A stretch of 64,000 nucleotides of DNA from an uncultured Ilumatobacter sp. Its GTDB lineage: Bacteria > Actinomycetota > Acidimicrobiia > Acidimicrobiales > Ilumatobacteraceae. The stretch is from positions 62,001 to 126,000 of the forward strand of contig CAJQPY010000005.1 of assembly GCA_905480335.1 (NCBI GenBank). The letters are read 5' to 3'. Positions within the stretch are counted from its first letter, which is position 1. Each line of letters opens with the position of its first letter. A program made the position numbers and the translations under genes. Positions 9,201 to 16,561 of this stretch are shown one piece after another. Under the pieces are notes generated by a model. It had not been told where the DNA came from. It worked only from the letters and a program-made list of their open reading frames with translations, and ran no database searches.

Positions 9201-10208
9201 TCAATGCGCAAGGCGGTAGACCCGTTGTGCGGTACCCGAGAACATAGCGTCCTGCTCGCTATCGCTGTACTGGACCGCCAGCTTCTGCATGGCGTTCCAG
9301 TAGACGGTGTACGACAGCGACAGCCGATCGACGGGGAAGTTGCTCTCGAACATGCACCGTTCTGGGCCAAAGCACTCGATCGTGTGCTCGAACCAACGCC
9401 GCTGCGCGGAAACCAATTCATCCGACGTCGGCGGCACTGCGGCCACATGAAATCCGAAGCCGTTGTCCGGCATCGCCAGCCCGCCCAGCTTGGCTACCGT
9501 ATTTTCGCAGGCGGCGATCTCCGCTATGTCGATCTTCCATTGTTCGAAGATCTCGTTGTGTCGACCAGCAAAGCGTCCAACGCCCACCGGCGTGCCGAAG
9601 TGATCAAGCACCATCGTCGTCTCAGGCACTGCGCGTGCGAGTGCCGCAAACTCGACGCTCTGATAGTGGAATAGCCAGCAGTCATAGCTCAGGTCGCGCT
9701 GGCCGAGGCGCTCAACGCCAAGTCGGAACGCCGGATTCTCGGACTTTCCCTTGCCGTACCGGCCCGGAATTAGGTGGGCCTCAGGATCAAGCGCATGGGC
9801 CAGCGAATCACGAATCCCCCTGAAACGCCCCCCGGACGCCGCGTCGTGAGCATCCAGAATCGCGTCGAGATCAGCATGAGCGAGATCGGCGTGGGCAACA
9901 ATGCCACTGATCGGCGCAGCCTTCGGATGTCTGACTGCAAGATCATCCGCCGATGTAGCGACGAATTCGGATTCGCCGACCGGCTGCAGGTGCTGAGGCC
10001 CATCGGAGCGATAGCTGGCACCGCACTCGACGAAGACAGTCTGGACGATGTTGTGCCCCGATGACGTGTCAACCACAAGGTCGTCGACGCCGTAGGCCAG
10101 AGCCCCACCAAGGGGCCAGAGATGATGATGCGGATCGACGATCGCACGACCGGGATCGAACGGTGGCTCCTCGACTTGGTCGAGCCATTCCTGCGTTCCT
10201 GGTTCCAT
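9201..10208 (-). CDS. Amidohydrolase family 2 protein (COG3618-like TIM-barrel metal hydrolase)
   Basis: Probable metal-dependent hydrolase or lactonase. The 335 residues fit the Amidohydro_2 fold: DPHHHLWPL near residue 24 supplies the first metal-binding His pair, FRGIRDSL lies mid-barrel, VLDHFGTP carries the later His, and MFESNFPVD is the typical terminal motif in which an Asp completes the site. The family includes 2-pyrone-4,6-dicarboxylate and sugar-lactone hydrolases; the substrate cannot be inferred here. It converges with whiB at 9164 and lies 105 bases after tatA on the same strand. Start ATG 10208. Confidence 0.85.
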   Translation of the reverse strand: MEPGTQEWLDQVEEPPFDPGRAIVDPHHHLWPLGGALAYGVDDLVVDTSSGHNIVQTVFVECGASYRSDGPQHLQPVGESEFVATSADDLAVRHPKAAPISGIVAHADLAHADLDAILDAHDAASGGRFRGIRDSLAHALDPEAHLIPGRYGKGKSENPAFRLGVERLGQRDLSYDCWLFHYQSVEFAALARAVPETTMVLDHFGTPVGVGRFAGRHNEIFEQWKIDIAEIAACENTVAKLGGLAMPDNGFGFHVAAVPPTSDELVSAQRRWFEHTIECFGPERCMFESNFPVDRLSLSYTVYWNAMQKLAVQYSDSEQDAMFSGTAQRVYRLAH

Positions 10209-10249
10209 GCACGAACACTACGCCGCTAGCACTTCCACCCCGTACGCAA

Positions 10250-10279
10250 ACGTGCCCCAGCCAGCAGACCAGGGCACGT
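10250..10279. terminator. Inverted repeat between tatA and the amidohydrolase gene
   Basis: ACGTGCCC and GGGCACGT form eight perfect base pairs around a 14-base loop. It sits 34 bases past the tatA stop on the minus strand. There is no T-tract, so it is only a possible terminator. Confidence 0.3.
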
Positions 10280-10313
10280 AACGCTCATTTTGTTGCGGGC
10301 CAAGAGCCCTGAA

Positions 10314-10517
10314 TCAGGATTCGGCGGAGGTCTTCTCGTCGTCAGAGCCGGACTTCGACTCGTCGGAGCCAGTTTTGGCCTCGTCAAGGCCGTCCTTGAA
10401 TTCCTTCTGCGCCTTGCCCAGGTTCCGAGCCAGTTTGGGCACCTGAGAGCTACCAAAGAGCAGCAGAATCACAGCCACCACGATGATGGCCTCGTTGCCT
10501 GACAAGAATCCGATCAT
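10314..10517 (-). CDS. tatA: Sec-independent translocase subunit TatA
   Basis: Pore-forming subunit of the twin-arginine protein export system in the cytoplasmic membrane. The 67-residue product has one N-terminal membrane helix (about residues 7-21), the FG hinge in LLLFGSSQVPKLARNLGKA, an amphipathic helix, and a Lys/Glu/Ser-rich acidic tail. These features and the size match TatA/E rather than TatB, which is longer. tatC is not in the window. Start ATG 10517; the next gene upstream is whiB, 57 bases away on the same strand. Confidence 0.92.
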   Translation of the reverse strand: MIGFLSGNEAIIVVAVILLLFGSSQVPKLARNLGKAQKEFKDGLDEAKTGSDESKSGSDDEKTSAES

Positions 10518-10574
10518 TCCCTCACACTACTCACTCTGCGACGGCTCGGGGCATCGGATTGAACGATCACACCG

Positions 10575-10874
10575 TTAGGCGCCGACCGTACTGCGTGCAA
10601 CCTGTGCCCGTTGCCGACGGATGCGGCGACGCTCACGCTCGGATAAACCACCCCAGATTCCGAATTTCTCGCCGTTTTGCAGCGCAAACTCAAGGCAATC
10701 GTGGCGCACCTCGCAGCCGCGGCAGACCTCTTTTGCTTCACGGGTGGATGCGCCGCGCTCAGGAAAGAAAAGATCGGGATCAACACCCAGACAGTTGGCA
10801 CGGTCATGCCAGTCTGTCTCAGGTTCGACCGGCGTTGCGCTGATTGTAATGCTTGATGTGGTGATGAATTGCAT
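10575..10874 (-). CDS. WhiB-family iron-sulfur transcription factor (second copy)
   Basis: Small redox-sensitive regulator of 99 residues. The cysteine set reads NCLGVD, then CRGCEVRHDC, and the turn GIWGG is followed by the basic tail ERERRRIRRQR. I chose ATG 10874 (MQFITT) because AGGAGG lies eight bases upstream; the open frame continues to 11024 but that part has no family resemblance. The DPDLFFPERG segment between the first and second cysteines is typical of WhiB1/WhiB2-like members. It differs enough from the whiB at 8802 not to be a recent duplication. Confidence 0.93.
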   Translation of the reverse strand: MQFITTSSITISATPVEPETDWHDRANCLGVDPDLFFPERGASTREAKEVCRGCEVRHDCLEFALQNGEKFGIWGGLSERERRRIRRQRAQVARSTVGA

Positions 10875-11193
10875 GTGGTGGACCTCCTGCCAAAGCGCCG
10901 GGCCCAGCGGCGAGTTCGAGTTATGGAATCGTTCTTGGAATGCAGCCGAATCGCCCTCAAGCCCGAAACTCCCCGACTTCGGGCGAATGCTTGACGTGAC
11001 GTTTACGACGTTGTAACTACGCAAATGTTATTCTGCCAGAGTTCAGACATGATTAGCAAGTGCGCATGCCGAGAATTCGCGCGAACCGCGCGAATTCTTC
11101 CCACGGACCGCGCGAGCCCGGTTCGCAGTGACCTGACGAGGCCGACGTAGCGCATCGCACCGATACGGCGGGTCGGGACGAAGTAAAGCTGGG
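10875..11193. other. 319-base intergenic region upstream of whiB
   Basis: No credible gene. It should hold the promoter of the minus-strand whiB, with a leader of up to about 150 bases, and the 3' end of the VWA-protein gene. It contains a perfect 12-base-pair palindrome (11072-11098, listed separately). Confidence 0.6.
11072..11098. repeat. 12-bp perfect palindrome with TCGCGCGAAC core
   Basis: AGAATTCGCGCG and CGCGCGAATTCT flank a 3-base centre AAC. It is about 95 bases past the end of the VWA gene and about 200 bases upstream of whiB. Its 17-base centre (11077-11093) matches a second palindrome at 59671-59687 with one mismatch, which favours a protein-binding site over a terminator. No T-tract follows on either strand. 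Confidence 0.55.
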
Positions 11194-13206
11194 TCAGCCG
11201 GCGCGCGCCTGCTGGCGCTTACCGTCGAGGAAGTCCACCAGCACGTAATCACCGAGATTCTCTGGGGTTGTAAAGAATGCACGACCCTGGTTGATCTGGG
11301 TCATCCGCTCGACGAATGCGCGCAGCGACCCGTCGGCGCCTAACGCGAACGTATTTATCCGAATCTGGCTCTTCGTGCAGCGCAATACCTCGCGCAACGT
11401 TGCCTCAACCGTCTCACGCGCCGGCGGATAATTGAAGAACGGGTACCCGTCCGGCGTTATGTGTGCTGTCGGCTCGCCGTCGGTGATCATGATGATCTGC
11501 TTGCTGCCGGCCTCCTTGGCGAGCAACTGACGCGCGAGCGTAAACCCGTGATGCATGTTTGTGCCGTAGACGAAGTCCCATGACACCTCAGGCAACTGCT
11601 CTGCGGTGAGGATTCGCGCGGTCTCGGAGAAACCGACTATGCCGAGATAATCCCGAGGAAATTGCGTCGAGATCAGGTGATGCAACGCCATCGCCACCTT
11701 CTTCGCCGGCAAGAAGTTGTCGCGCATCGGCATCGACAGTGACAGGTCGAGCATCAGGACGGTCGACGAACGCGTCAGGTGCTCCGTGCGCTCGATCTCG
11801 AAGTCGTCGGGTGACAGGCGCATAGGGGTGCTTGCCTCGGCATCGCCTGCCTGTCGGCGCAGCGCGTTGCGGATGGTCCGATTCAGGTCAAGCTGAAACG
11901 GATCGCCATACTCGTATGGCTTGCTGTCGTAAGTCCGCTCGTGACCGACGCCGTGCTGACTCATCTCGTGCTGACCAGCCATCTCCTTCGACAACTTCGA
12001 AAACAATTCGCGGAGCGCGTTCGCACCGATCTTGCGCAGCCCCTTTGGAGTTATTTCAAGCTTGCCCTCACGCTGCTCGACAAGACCCGCCTGCTCGAGC
12101 TGATTAGTTAGCTCTGCAAGCCGTTCGAGTGATTTTGCTGCATCGTCACCCATCAAGTCGCGGACCTTGCCCATGTCGGCTTCTGCGAGCGCGCTTGGAC
12201 TCGACGCATTCCGCAGCAAGTTCTCGAGTTGGTCGATGTCACCGAGCTCCTGCATTGCCTGCATCGCCTGCGAGAAGCCCACCGGGTCCTCGCCTTCGAA
12301 GTCGTAGCTGCGGTCCCACTGCATCTGCGGGAACATCTGCTGGAGATTCCCCGACAGCTGCTGCATCTGCCACTGGAGATCCATGTCGCTCGTCAATTGA
12401 TCGCTGAGCTCCTGCATTTGCGCCCGCTGCTCTGGCGTCATCGAGTTCATCATCGCCTGCATCGCCGCCATCCGCTGCGCCATCTGCTCAAGCAGCTCTT
12501 CGACATTCTCTGGATTTTCCGGGAAGAAGTCGGCGAATTCCTCCATGAACTCCTCAAAACCCGGATCGTCGCCCCGCCGATGCTTCTCGAGCATCTCGTT
12601 GAGAGCGGCCATCATGTCCTTCATTCGGGCCATATCTGCGGGGGTCATGTCCTGCATCGCGCCTGACATCTGGTCGACCATCTGCTGCATGAGCTGCTCT
12701 TTGAGCTGCTGCATCAGTCGTTCGAAACGTTGCTTCGCTTCGGCCGACTCGAAGTTGTAGGAATCCAACTCGCGGACCTTGCCCGCAAGATCGTTGGGCA
12801 TCAAATCCAATCGCATGTTGCGGTCCTGCGCCGCCGCTTCGGCGTTCTCCGAGCGGCGCTGGTCACCGGAGTTTTGGGCATCACGCAGTGCGTTGTCGAT
12901 TGCGTGACGTTCCTCGTCAAGGATGTCGTTGATCGCGTCGTTGATCTCGTCGTACACGCCCCCAAGATCGCTGTTCGCGAGACGATCTTTGCGTTCCTCT
13001 CGAAGCTGATTGAGCAGTTCACGAAGACCTTGCAGGTGGTGGCCGTCTTGGTCCTGCATACCCTCCTGCATGATCCGACGGAGTGCAGCATTAACATCAC
13101 CGTGATAAAGAAGCTCGTCGGTGAGCCTGTCGAAGGCCGCATCGGCGTCGAACTCAAACCCCGTCTGCGTGCCGTCCCAAGCCGAATAGGTGAACCGGGA
13201 ACTCAT
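11194..13206 (-). CDS. VWA-domain protein, partner type of MoxR/ChlI AAA+ ATPases
   Basis: A 670-residue protein with a long, charged, Met/Gln-rich helical region (about residues 60-400, with many EQMAQRM- and MQQL-like stretches likely to form coiled coils) and a C-terminal von Willebrand A domain. The MIDAS motif DLSLSMP (D-x-S-x-S) is intact near residue 480. Such proteins usually work with a MoxR- or ChlI-type ATPase to load metals or remodel other proteins. A suitable ATPase is encoded 1.8 kb upstream on the same strand, separated by a redoxin and by an oppositely oriented cyclase gene. Start ATG 13206. The client is unknown. Confidence 0.82.
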   Translation of the reverse strand: MSSRFTYSAWDGTQTGFEFDADAAFDRLTDELLYHGDVNAALRRIMQEGMQDQDGHHLQGLRELLNQLREERKDRLANSDLGGVYDEINDAINDILDEERHAIDNALRDAQNSGDQRRSENAEAAAQDRNMRLDLMPNDLAGKVRELDSYNFESAEAKQRFERLMQQLKEQLMQQMVDQMSGAMQDMTPADMARMKDMMAALNEMLEKHRRGDDPGFEEFMEEFADFFPENPENVEELLEQMAQRMAAMQAMMNSMTPEQRAQMQELSDQLTSDMDLQWQMQQLSGNLQQMFPQMQWDRSYDFEGEDPVGFSQAMQAMQELGDIDQLENLLRNASSPSALAEADMGKVRDLMGDDAAKSLERLAELTNQLEQAGLVEQREGKLEITPKGLRKIGANALRELFSKLSKEMAGQHEMSQHGVGHERTYDSKPYEYGDPFQLDLNRTIRNALRRQAGDAEASTPMRLSPDDFEIERTEHLTRSSTVLMLDLSLSMPMRDNFLPAKKVAMALHHLISTQFPRDYLGIVGFSETARILTAEQLPEVSWDFVYGTNMHHGFTLARQLLAKEAGSKQIIMITDGEPTAHITPDGYPFFNYPPARETVEATLREVLRCTKSQIRINTFALGADGSLRAFVERMTQINQGRAFFTTPENLGDYVLVDFLDGKRQQARAG

Positions 13207-13314
13207 TTATCGAACTTACATCAGCCTTTCAGCCTGTACCTCAGCGCGAAAGAACTCTGGAGAACGAGAAACAACTCAAGTGAAACCAGGCACAGGCCGC
13301 ATAACCTTAGTGAC

Positions 13315-13860
13315 ATGCGTGTGCCCCGAACGTTTGTGTTCGTGGACCTTTCTGGGTTCACGAATTACACGGCGGCCTTCGGCGATGATGCTGCCGGGCG
13401 CATCCTAAGTGCTTTCCGCACGATCGTCCGTTCGGTTGCATCCGAGCGTGGCGTCCGGATTGCTAAGTGGCTGGGCGACGGCTGCATGTGCGTAGCGGTC
13501 GAACAAGATGACGCCATCTCGTTCGTGCTTGATCTCGAGCGGCGCGCTACCGAGGTGTGCAACCCGCTCACAGTACGCGCCGGGTTGGCAACAGGCCATG
13601 CACTCCTATTCGAAGGCGACGACTACATCGGGTCGGCTGTCAACATGGCCGCACGGCTGTGCGACCGTGCCCGCAACGTCGAGGTGCTAATGCCGGCGAT
13701 GCAGCTTGAGAATCTCCCCGACGGAGTCAAGGCCGAGCCGTTCGGCGAAGTCGAGCTGCGGGGATTCCCCGGGTCGATCAGCGTCGTCGCTCTGCAGGGC
13801 GTCCCTGCGTCGGTCGACTCCGACACCGGAGAGCTCTGGACCCGCACGCCGTTCATCTGA
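13315..13860 (+). CDS. Class III adenylate/guanylate cyclase, catalytic domain only
   Basis: Makes a cyclic nucleotide from ATP or GTP. The 181-residue soluble protein is a single catalytic domain: FVFVDLSGFT supplies the first metal-binding Asp, KWLGDGCMCV the second Asp and the substrate Lys, and VNMAARL the transition-state Asn/Arg pair. No membrane or sensor domain is attached. I start it at ATG 13315; a longer open frame upstream is antisense to the VWA gene. It lies alone on the plus strand between two minus-strand genes of the VWA/AAA+ set and converges with the redoxin gene, with only 19 bases between the two stops. Confidence 0.85.
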   Translation: MRVPRTFVFVDLSGFTNYTAAFGDDAAGRILSAFRTIVRSVASERGVRIAKWLGDGCMCVAVEQDDAISFVLDLERRATEVCNPLTVRAGLATGHALLFEGDDYIGSAVNMAARLCDRARNVEVLMPAMQLENLPDGVKAEPFGEVELRGFPGSISVVALQGVPASVDSDTGELWTRTPFI

Positions 13861-13879
13861 ACCGTCGAAGCAGCCGTGA

Positions 13880-14998
13880 TCACATGGTTTTGGGGTAGTA
13901 CCGGCCGACTGGCGTCGTCAGCACGTCAGACGTGAAGTCCGATGAGAAAGGCCATTCGGATTCTTCGCCCTTGATCGGCGCTTGAACGAACTGGCCGTAC
14001 TCCCCACCGACTCGCTCCCGGCCGAGCAACGACCACGCTTGACGCCGGTACGTCCAGTTGTCGGGATGAAGCCGGTGGCACTCATTGAAATGGGCAATCG
14101 CTTTATTGCGATCACCTTCGCGCCAAAGCTGACTTGCCAGCTCAAAGTGGGCTGCGCCGGCCGACACGTCGGTTGTCCGCGGTTGCGATCGGGTCACGAC
14201 CTCATTGGGCGAGAGCGCAAACACGCTGTCGGCGCCTTTTACCACCCAATCCCGGAGGGCGTCCGCATAGGTGCCACGGTCCTGTCCCGAACCGAGCACG
14301 TCCCACTGTCCCGGCCCATCTTCTGGTGGTGGCGGCGCAGTCGGTGCAGCGCCAAGCTCGGGAATCGCAGCAAACATATCACCAGGCATCGCCGGCCTCT
14401 CTGACGGCCAACCAGGTTCCGGTGGACGCACGATCATGCCAGCCTCGTCGACCCAGATCACGTTCGGAATGTTGACCACGCCGAAGAGAGCGCTCATCTG
14501 ATGCGTCGGATCAAGCAACGCCGGATGCTCAGGCAGAGCAGCCTCAATCAAGGCGCGCGATGCTCCCGGACCGCTCAATTCAAGCGACACCGTGACGATC
14601 TCGACACCCTCACCATGGAGTTCGTTGCGCAGTGCCTGCCACCCGGGCAGGTCGAACGAGCAGCCTCAATAAGGGGCCCAGGAGACGATCACGACCTTCT
14701 GACCGAGCAAGGAGGACAACCTGAATTCGTTTCCGTCTAGGTCGCCGAGCACCAGCTCGGGCGCACAAGCGCTGGCGAGCGCCCGATCGCCGAGCGATTC
14801 GGGCCCGATCGCCCACCGACCGTGGGCTTCATCGGCGACCACGGCCATCCCGAGCCGAGCCGCCGCATCAACGAGTTCAAAACCTCCGGGGCCCAACGGC
14901 ACGCAGACGTCTGCTCGGCACGCCCCTTCGGGCTTAATCTCCCAGCCGGTCACAGCTGCGAAATCAACCGGGCTCATGTCGAGGTCATCAACGATCAT
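13880..14998 (-). CDS. Redoxin-domain protein, candidate selenoprotein (in-frame TGA = Sec111)
   Basis: Two open segments in the same frame (14998-14669 and 14665-13880) are joined by one TGA at 14668-14666. Read through, the protein has 372 residues: an N-terminal region of about 85 residues, a thioredoxin/redoxin domain beginning LVLGDLDGNEF, then VVIVSWAPY-U-GCSFDLPGW, further redoxin features to about residue 190, and a C-terminal TPR-like stretch (FELASQLWREGDRNKAIAHF). The TGA falls on the first catalytic cysteine of a WAxxCxxC-like site, leaving U-G-C. A SECIS-like hairpin follows. The ATG overlaps the AAA+ gene stop (TGATG), so translation is coupled. Both halves keep coding character, which argues against decay. 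Alternatives are a TGC/TGT-to-TGA sequencing error or a recent nonsense mutation. Selenocysteine genes are not visible in this window. Confidence 0.72.
14635..14668 (-). promoter_or_regulatory. SECIS-like hairpin following the in-frame TGA
   Basis: After the TGA (14668-14666) come 14 bases, then CCTGCC, a five-base loop CGGGT, and GGCAGG, giving six perfect base pairs. The loop has G in its second position, and 21 bases separate the TGA from that G. Bacterial SECIS elements are known to sit about 16-37 bases past the UGA with a G in the first two loop positions. The fit is by eye; function is inferred. Confidence 0.6.
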
Positions 14999-16443
14999 CA
15001 GACACGCCCACGATAGGTCGCTGAGGGACCGGCGGAATCCTTGTTCAACCGCTTGCTGAGATGCAGTCCCTCAAGAACGAACTCGACTGCTGAAGCAATC
15101 GCCCCAGGTGTCTGGTCGCCCCCGGTCAGGGTAAGCACGGGTTCCCGTAATGCCTCGACCTCGTCCACTAGCGCCGCGAGTTCCGCGCTCGTGATTTCCT
15201 CGCCTGTATGAGCCACGGTGCCGGCTTCGAAGGCATCGACCACTGCACGGGTCTGCGCCGGGTCAATCGCATCTTTGAAGACGGTAAGCACAGCGCCCTT
15301 AATGAGGGTGTCAAGGATCAGGCCGTCACGACCCTCCTCGAGCGATTCGATCTCAACCTTCCCTTGCGACGAAGCCGGGAGCGCACTGAGGTCGTCGATT
15401 CGGGCAACCACGCTGTGCTCACCGGCTCTGAGCCCACGGCGGAGAGCATTCGCCGACAGCGCCTCGTAGTTACTGACGCTGAGGCGAACGCTGACGCCGC
15501 TTCGCTGGTTGACCTGGTTGCTCGCCCGCGCCAGATGACTGAACGTGGCGACGACGTCGGCGAGGTATTCCGGCACCGACACAGTCACCACGCCATCGGG
15601 GGTCGCGAGGTCAAGTGGCGCCGCCTCCTGCTTCATGATGGCCACCTCAGTACTGACCTCAAGGGGGTAGTGGGTACGGATCTGCGATCCGAAGCGGTCC
15701 TTCAGAGGCGTGATCATTCGTCCGCGGTTCGTGTAGTCCTCCGGGTTGGCGGATGCCATCAGGATCACGTCGAGCGGCAGGCGAATCTTGTAGCCGCGGA
15801 TTTGAACATCGCGTTCCTCGAGCACGTTAAGCAGCCCTACCTGAATGCGCTCGGCGAGGTCGGGGAGTTCGTTCATCGCAAAAATCCCGCGGTTGGTTCG
15901 CGGCACCAGGCCGTAGTGGAGCGTGAGTTCGTCAGACAAGTAGCGCCCCTCGGCGACCTTGATCGGATCGACCTCGCCGATGAGGTCCGCGATCGAGGTG
16001 TCCGGGGTGGCCAACTTCTCGCCGTAGCGCCGGTCGCGGTGCACCCAGTCGATCGGTGTGGCGTCACCAAGTTCAGCAATCAGATCGACGGCATAGCGCG
16101 ACACCGGGTGATAAGGATCGTCGTTGATCTCGCTTCCTGCGACGATCGGCATCCATTCGTCGAGCAACCCGGTGAGTGATCGGATCATGCGAGTCTTTGC
16201 CTGACCGCGCTCGCCAAGGAAGACCACATCATGGCCAGCAAGAAGTGCGTTCTCGAGCTGCGGCATCACGGTTTTCTCGTACCCCGACACTCCCTCAAAC
16301 AACGGCTCACCCGACGCGACTTTATGGATCGCGTGTTCACGGATCTCGTGCTTGATCGGCCGTGACACCCACCCGGACGCGCGAAGTTCTTCGATGGTCG
16401 TGGCGCGGTCGCGTGACGTGTCATGGGGGGGGTGGTCTGCCAT
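14998..16443 (-). CDS. MoxR/magnesium-chelatase (ChlI)-type AAA+ ATPase
   Basis: A 481-residue AAA+ ATPase. Walker A reads GERGQAKT (near residue 78), Walker B is in GIFAMNELPDLAER, and sensor 1 lies in LMASANPEDYTNRGR. The insert after Walker B (LLNVLEERDVQIRGYKIRLP) is typical of the ChlI/MoxR clade, whose members act with VWA proteins to insert metals or activate targets. It heads an operon whose next gene is the redoxin (one-base overlap); the VWA protein is further downstream on the same strand. Start ATG 16443. It converges with nothing; the GH2 gene begins divergently 118 bases away. Confidence 0.85.
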   Translation of the reverse strand: MADHPPHDTSRDRATTIEELRASGWVSRPIKHEIREHAIHKVASGEPLFEGVSGYEKTVMPQLENALLAGHDVVFLGERGQAKTRMIRSLTGLLDEWMPIVAGSEINDDPYHPVSRYAVDLIAELGDATPIDWVHRDRRYGEKLATPDTSIADLIGEVDPIKVAEGRYLSDELTLHYGLVPRTNRGIFAMNELPDLAERIQVGLLNVLEERDVQIRGYKIRLPLDVILMASANPEDYTNRGRMITPLKDRFGSQIRTHYPLEVSTEVAIMKQEAAPLDLATPDGVVTVSVPEYLADVVATFSHLARASNQVNQRSGVSVRLSVSNYEALSANALRRGLRAGEHSVVARIDDLSALPASSQGKVEIESLEEGRDGLILDTLIKGAVLTVFKDAIDPAQTRAVVDAFEAGTVAHTGEEITSAELAALVDEVEALREPVLTLTGGDQTPGAIASAVEFVLEGLHLSKRLNKDSAGPSATYRGRV

Positions 16444-16561
16444 GCGGCGAAGCTACCGCACACCCTCCCGGCACCCTCATCTGAGCCCCGGCATCCGTTT
16501 TTTCGCAACGGTCCCCGTCGTGTGTGCCGGGCCGAGGAGCAGGATCGTTACGCTCGCACGG

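Noticed and set aside
12730-13314. N-terminal extension of the cyclase open frame
   Set aside because: It is antisense to the VWA gene and has low family likeness; the cyclase domain begins at ATG 13315.
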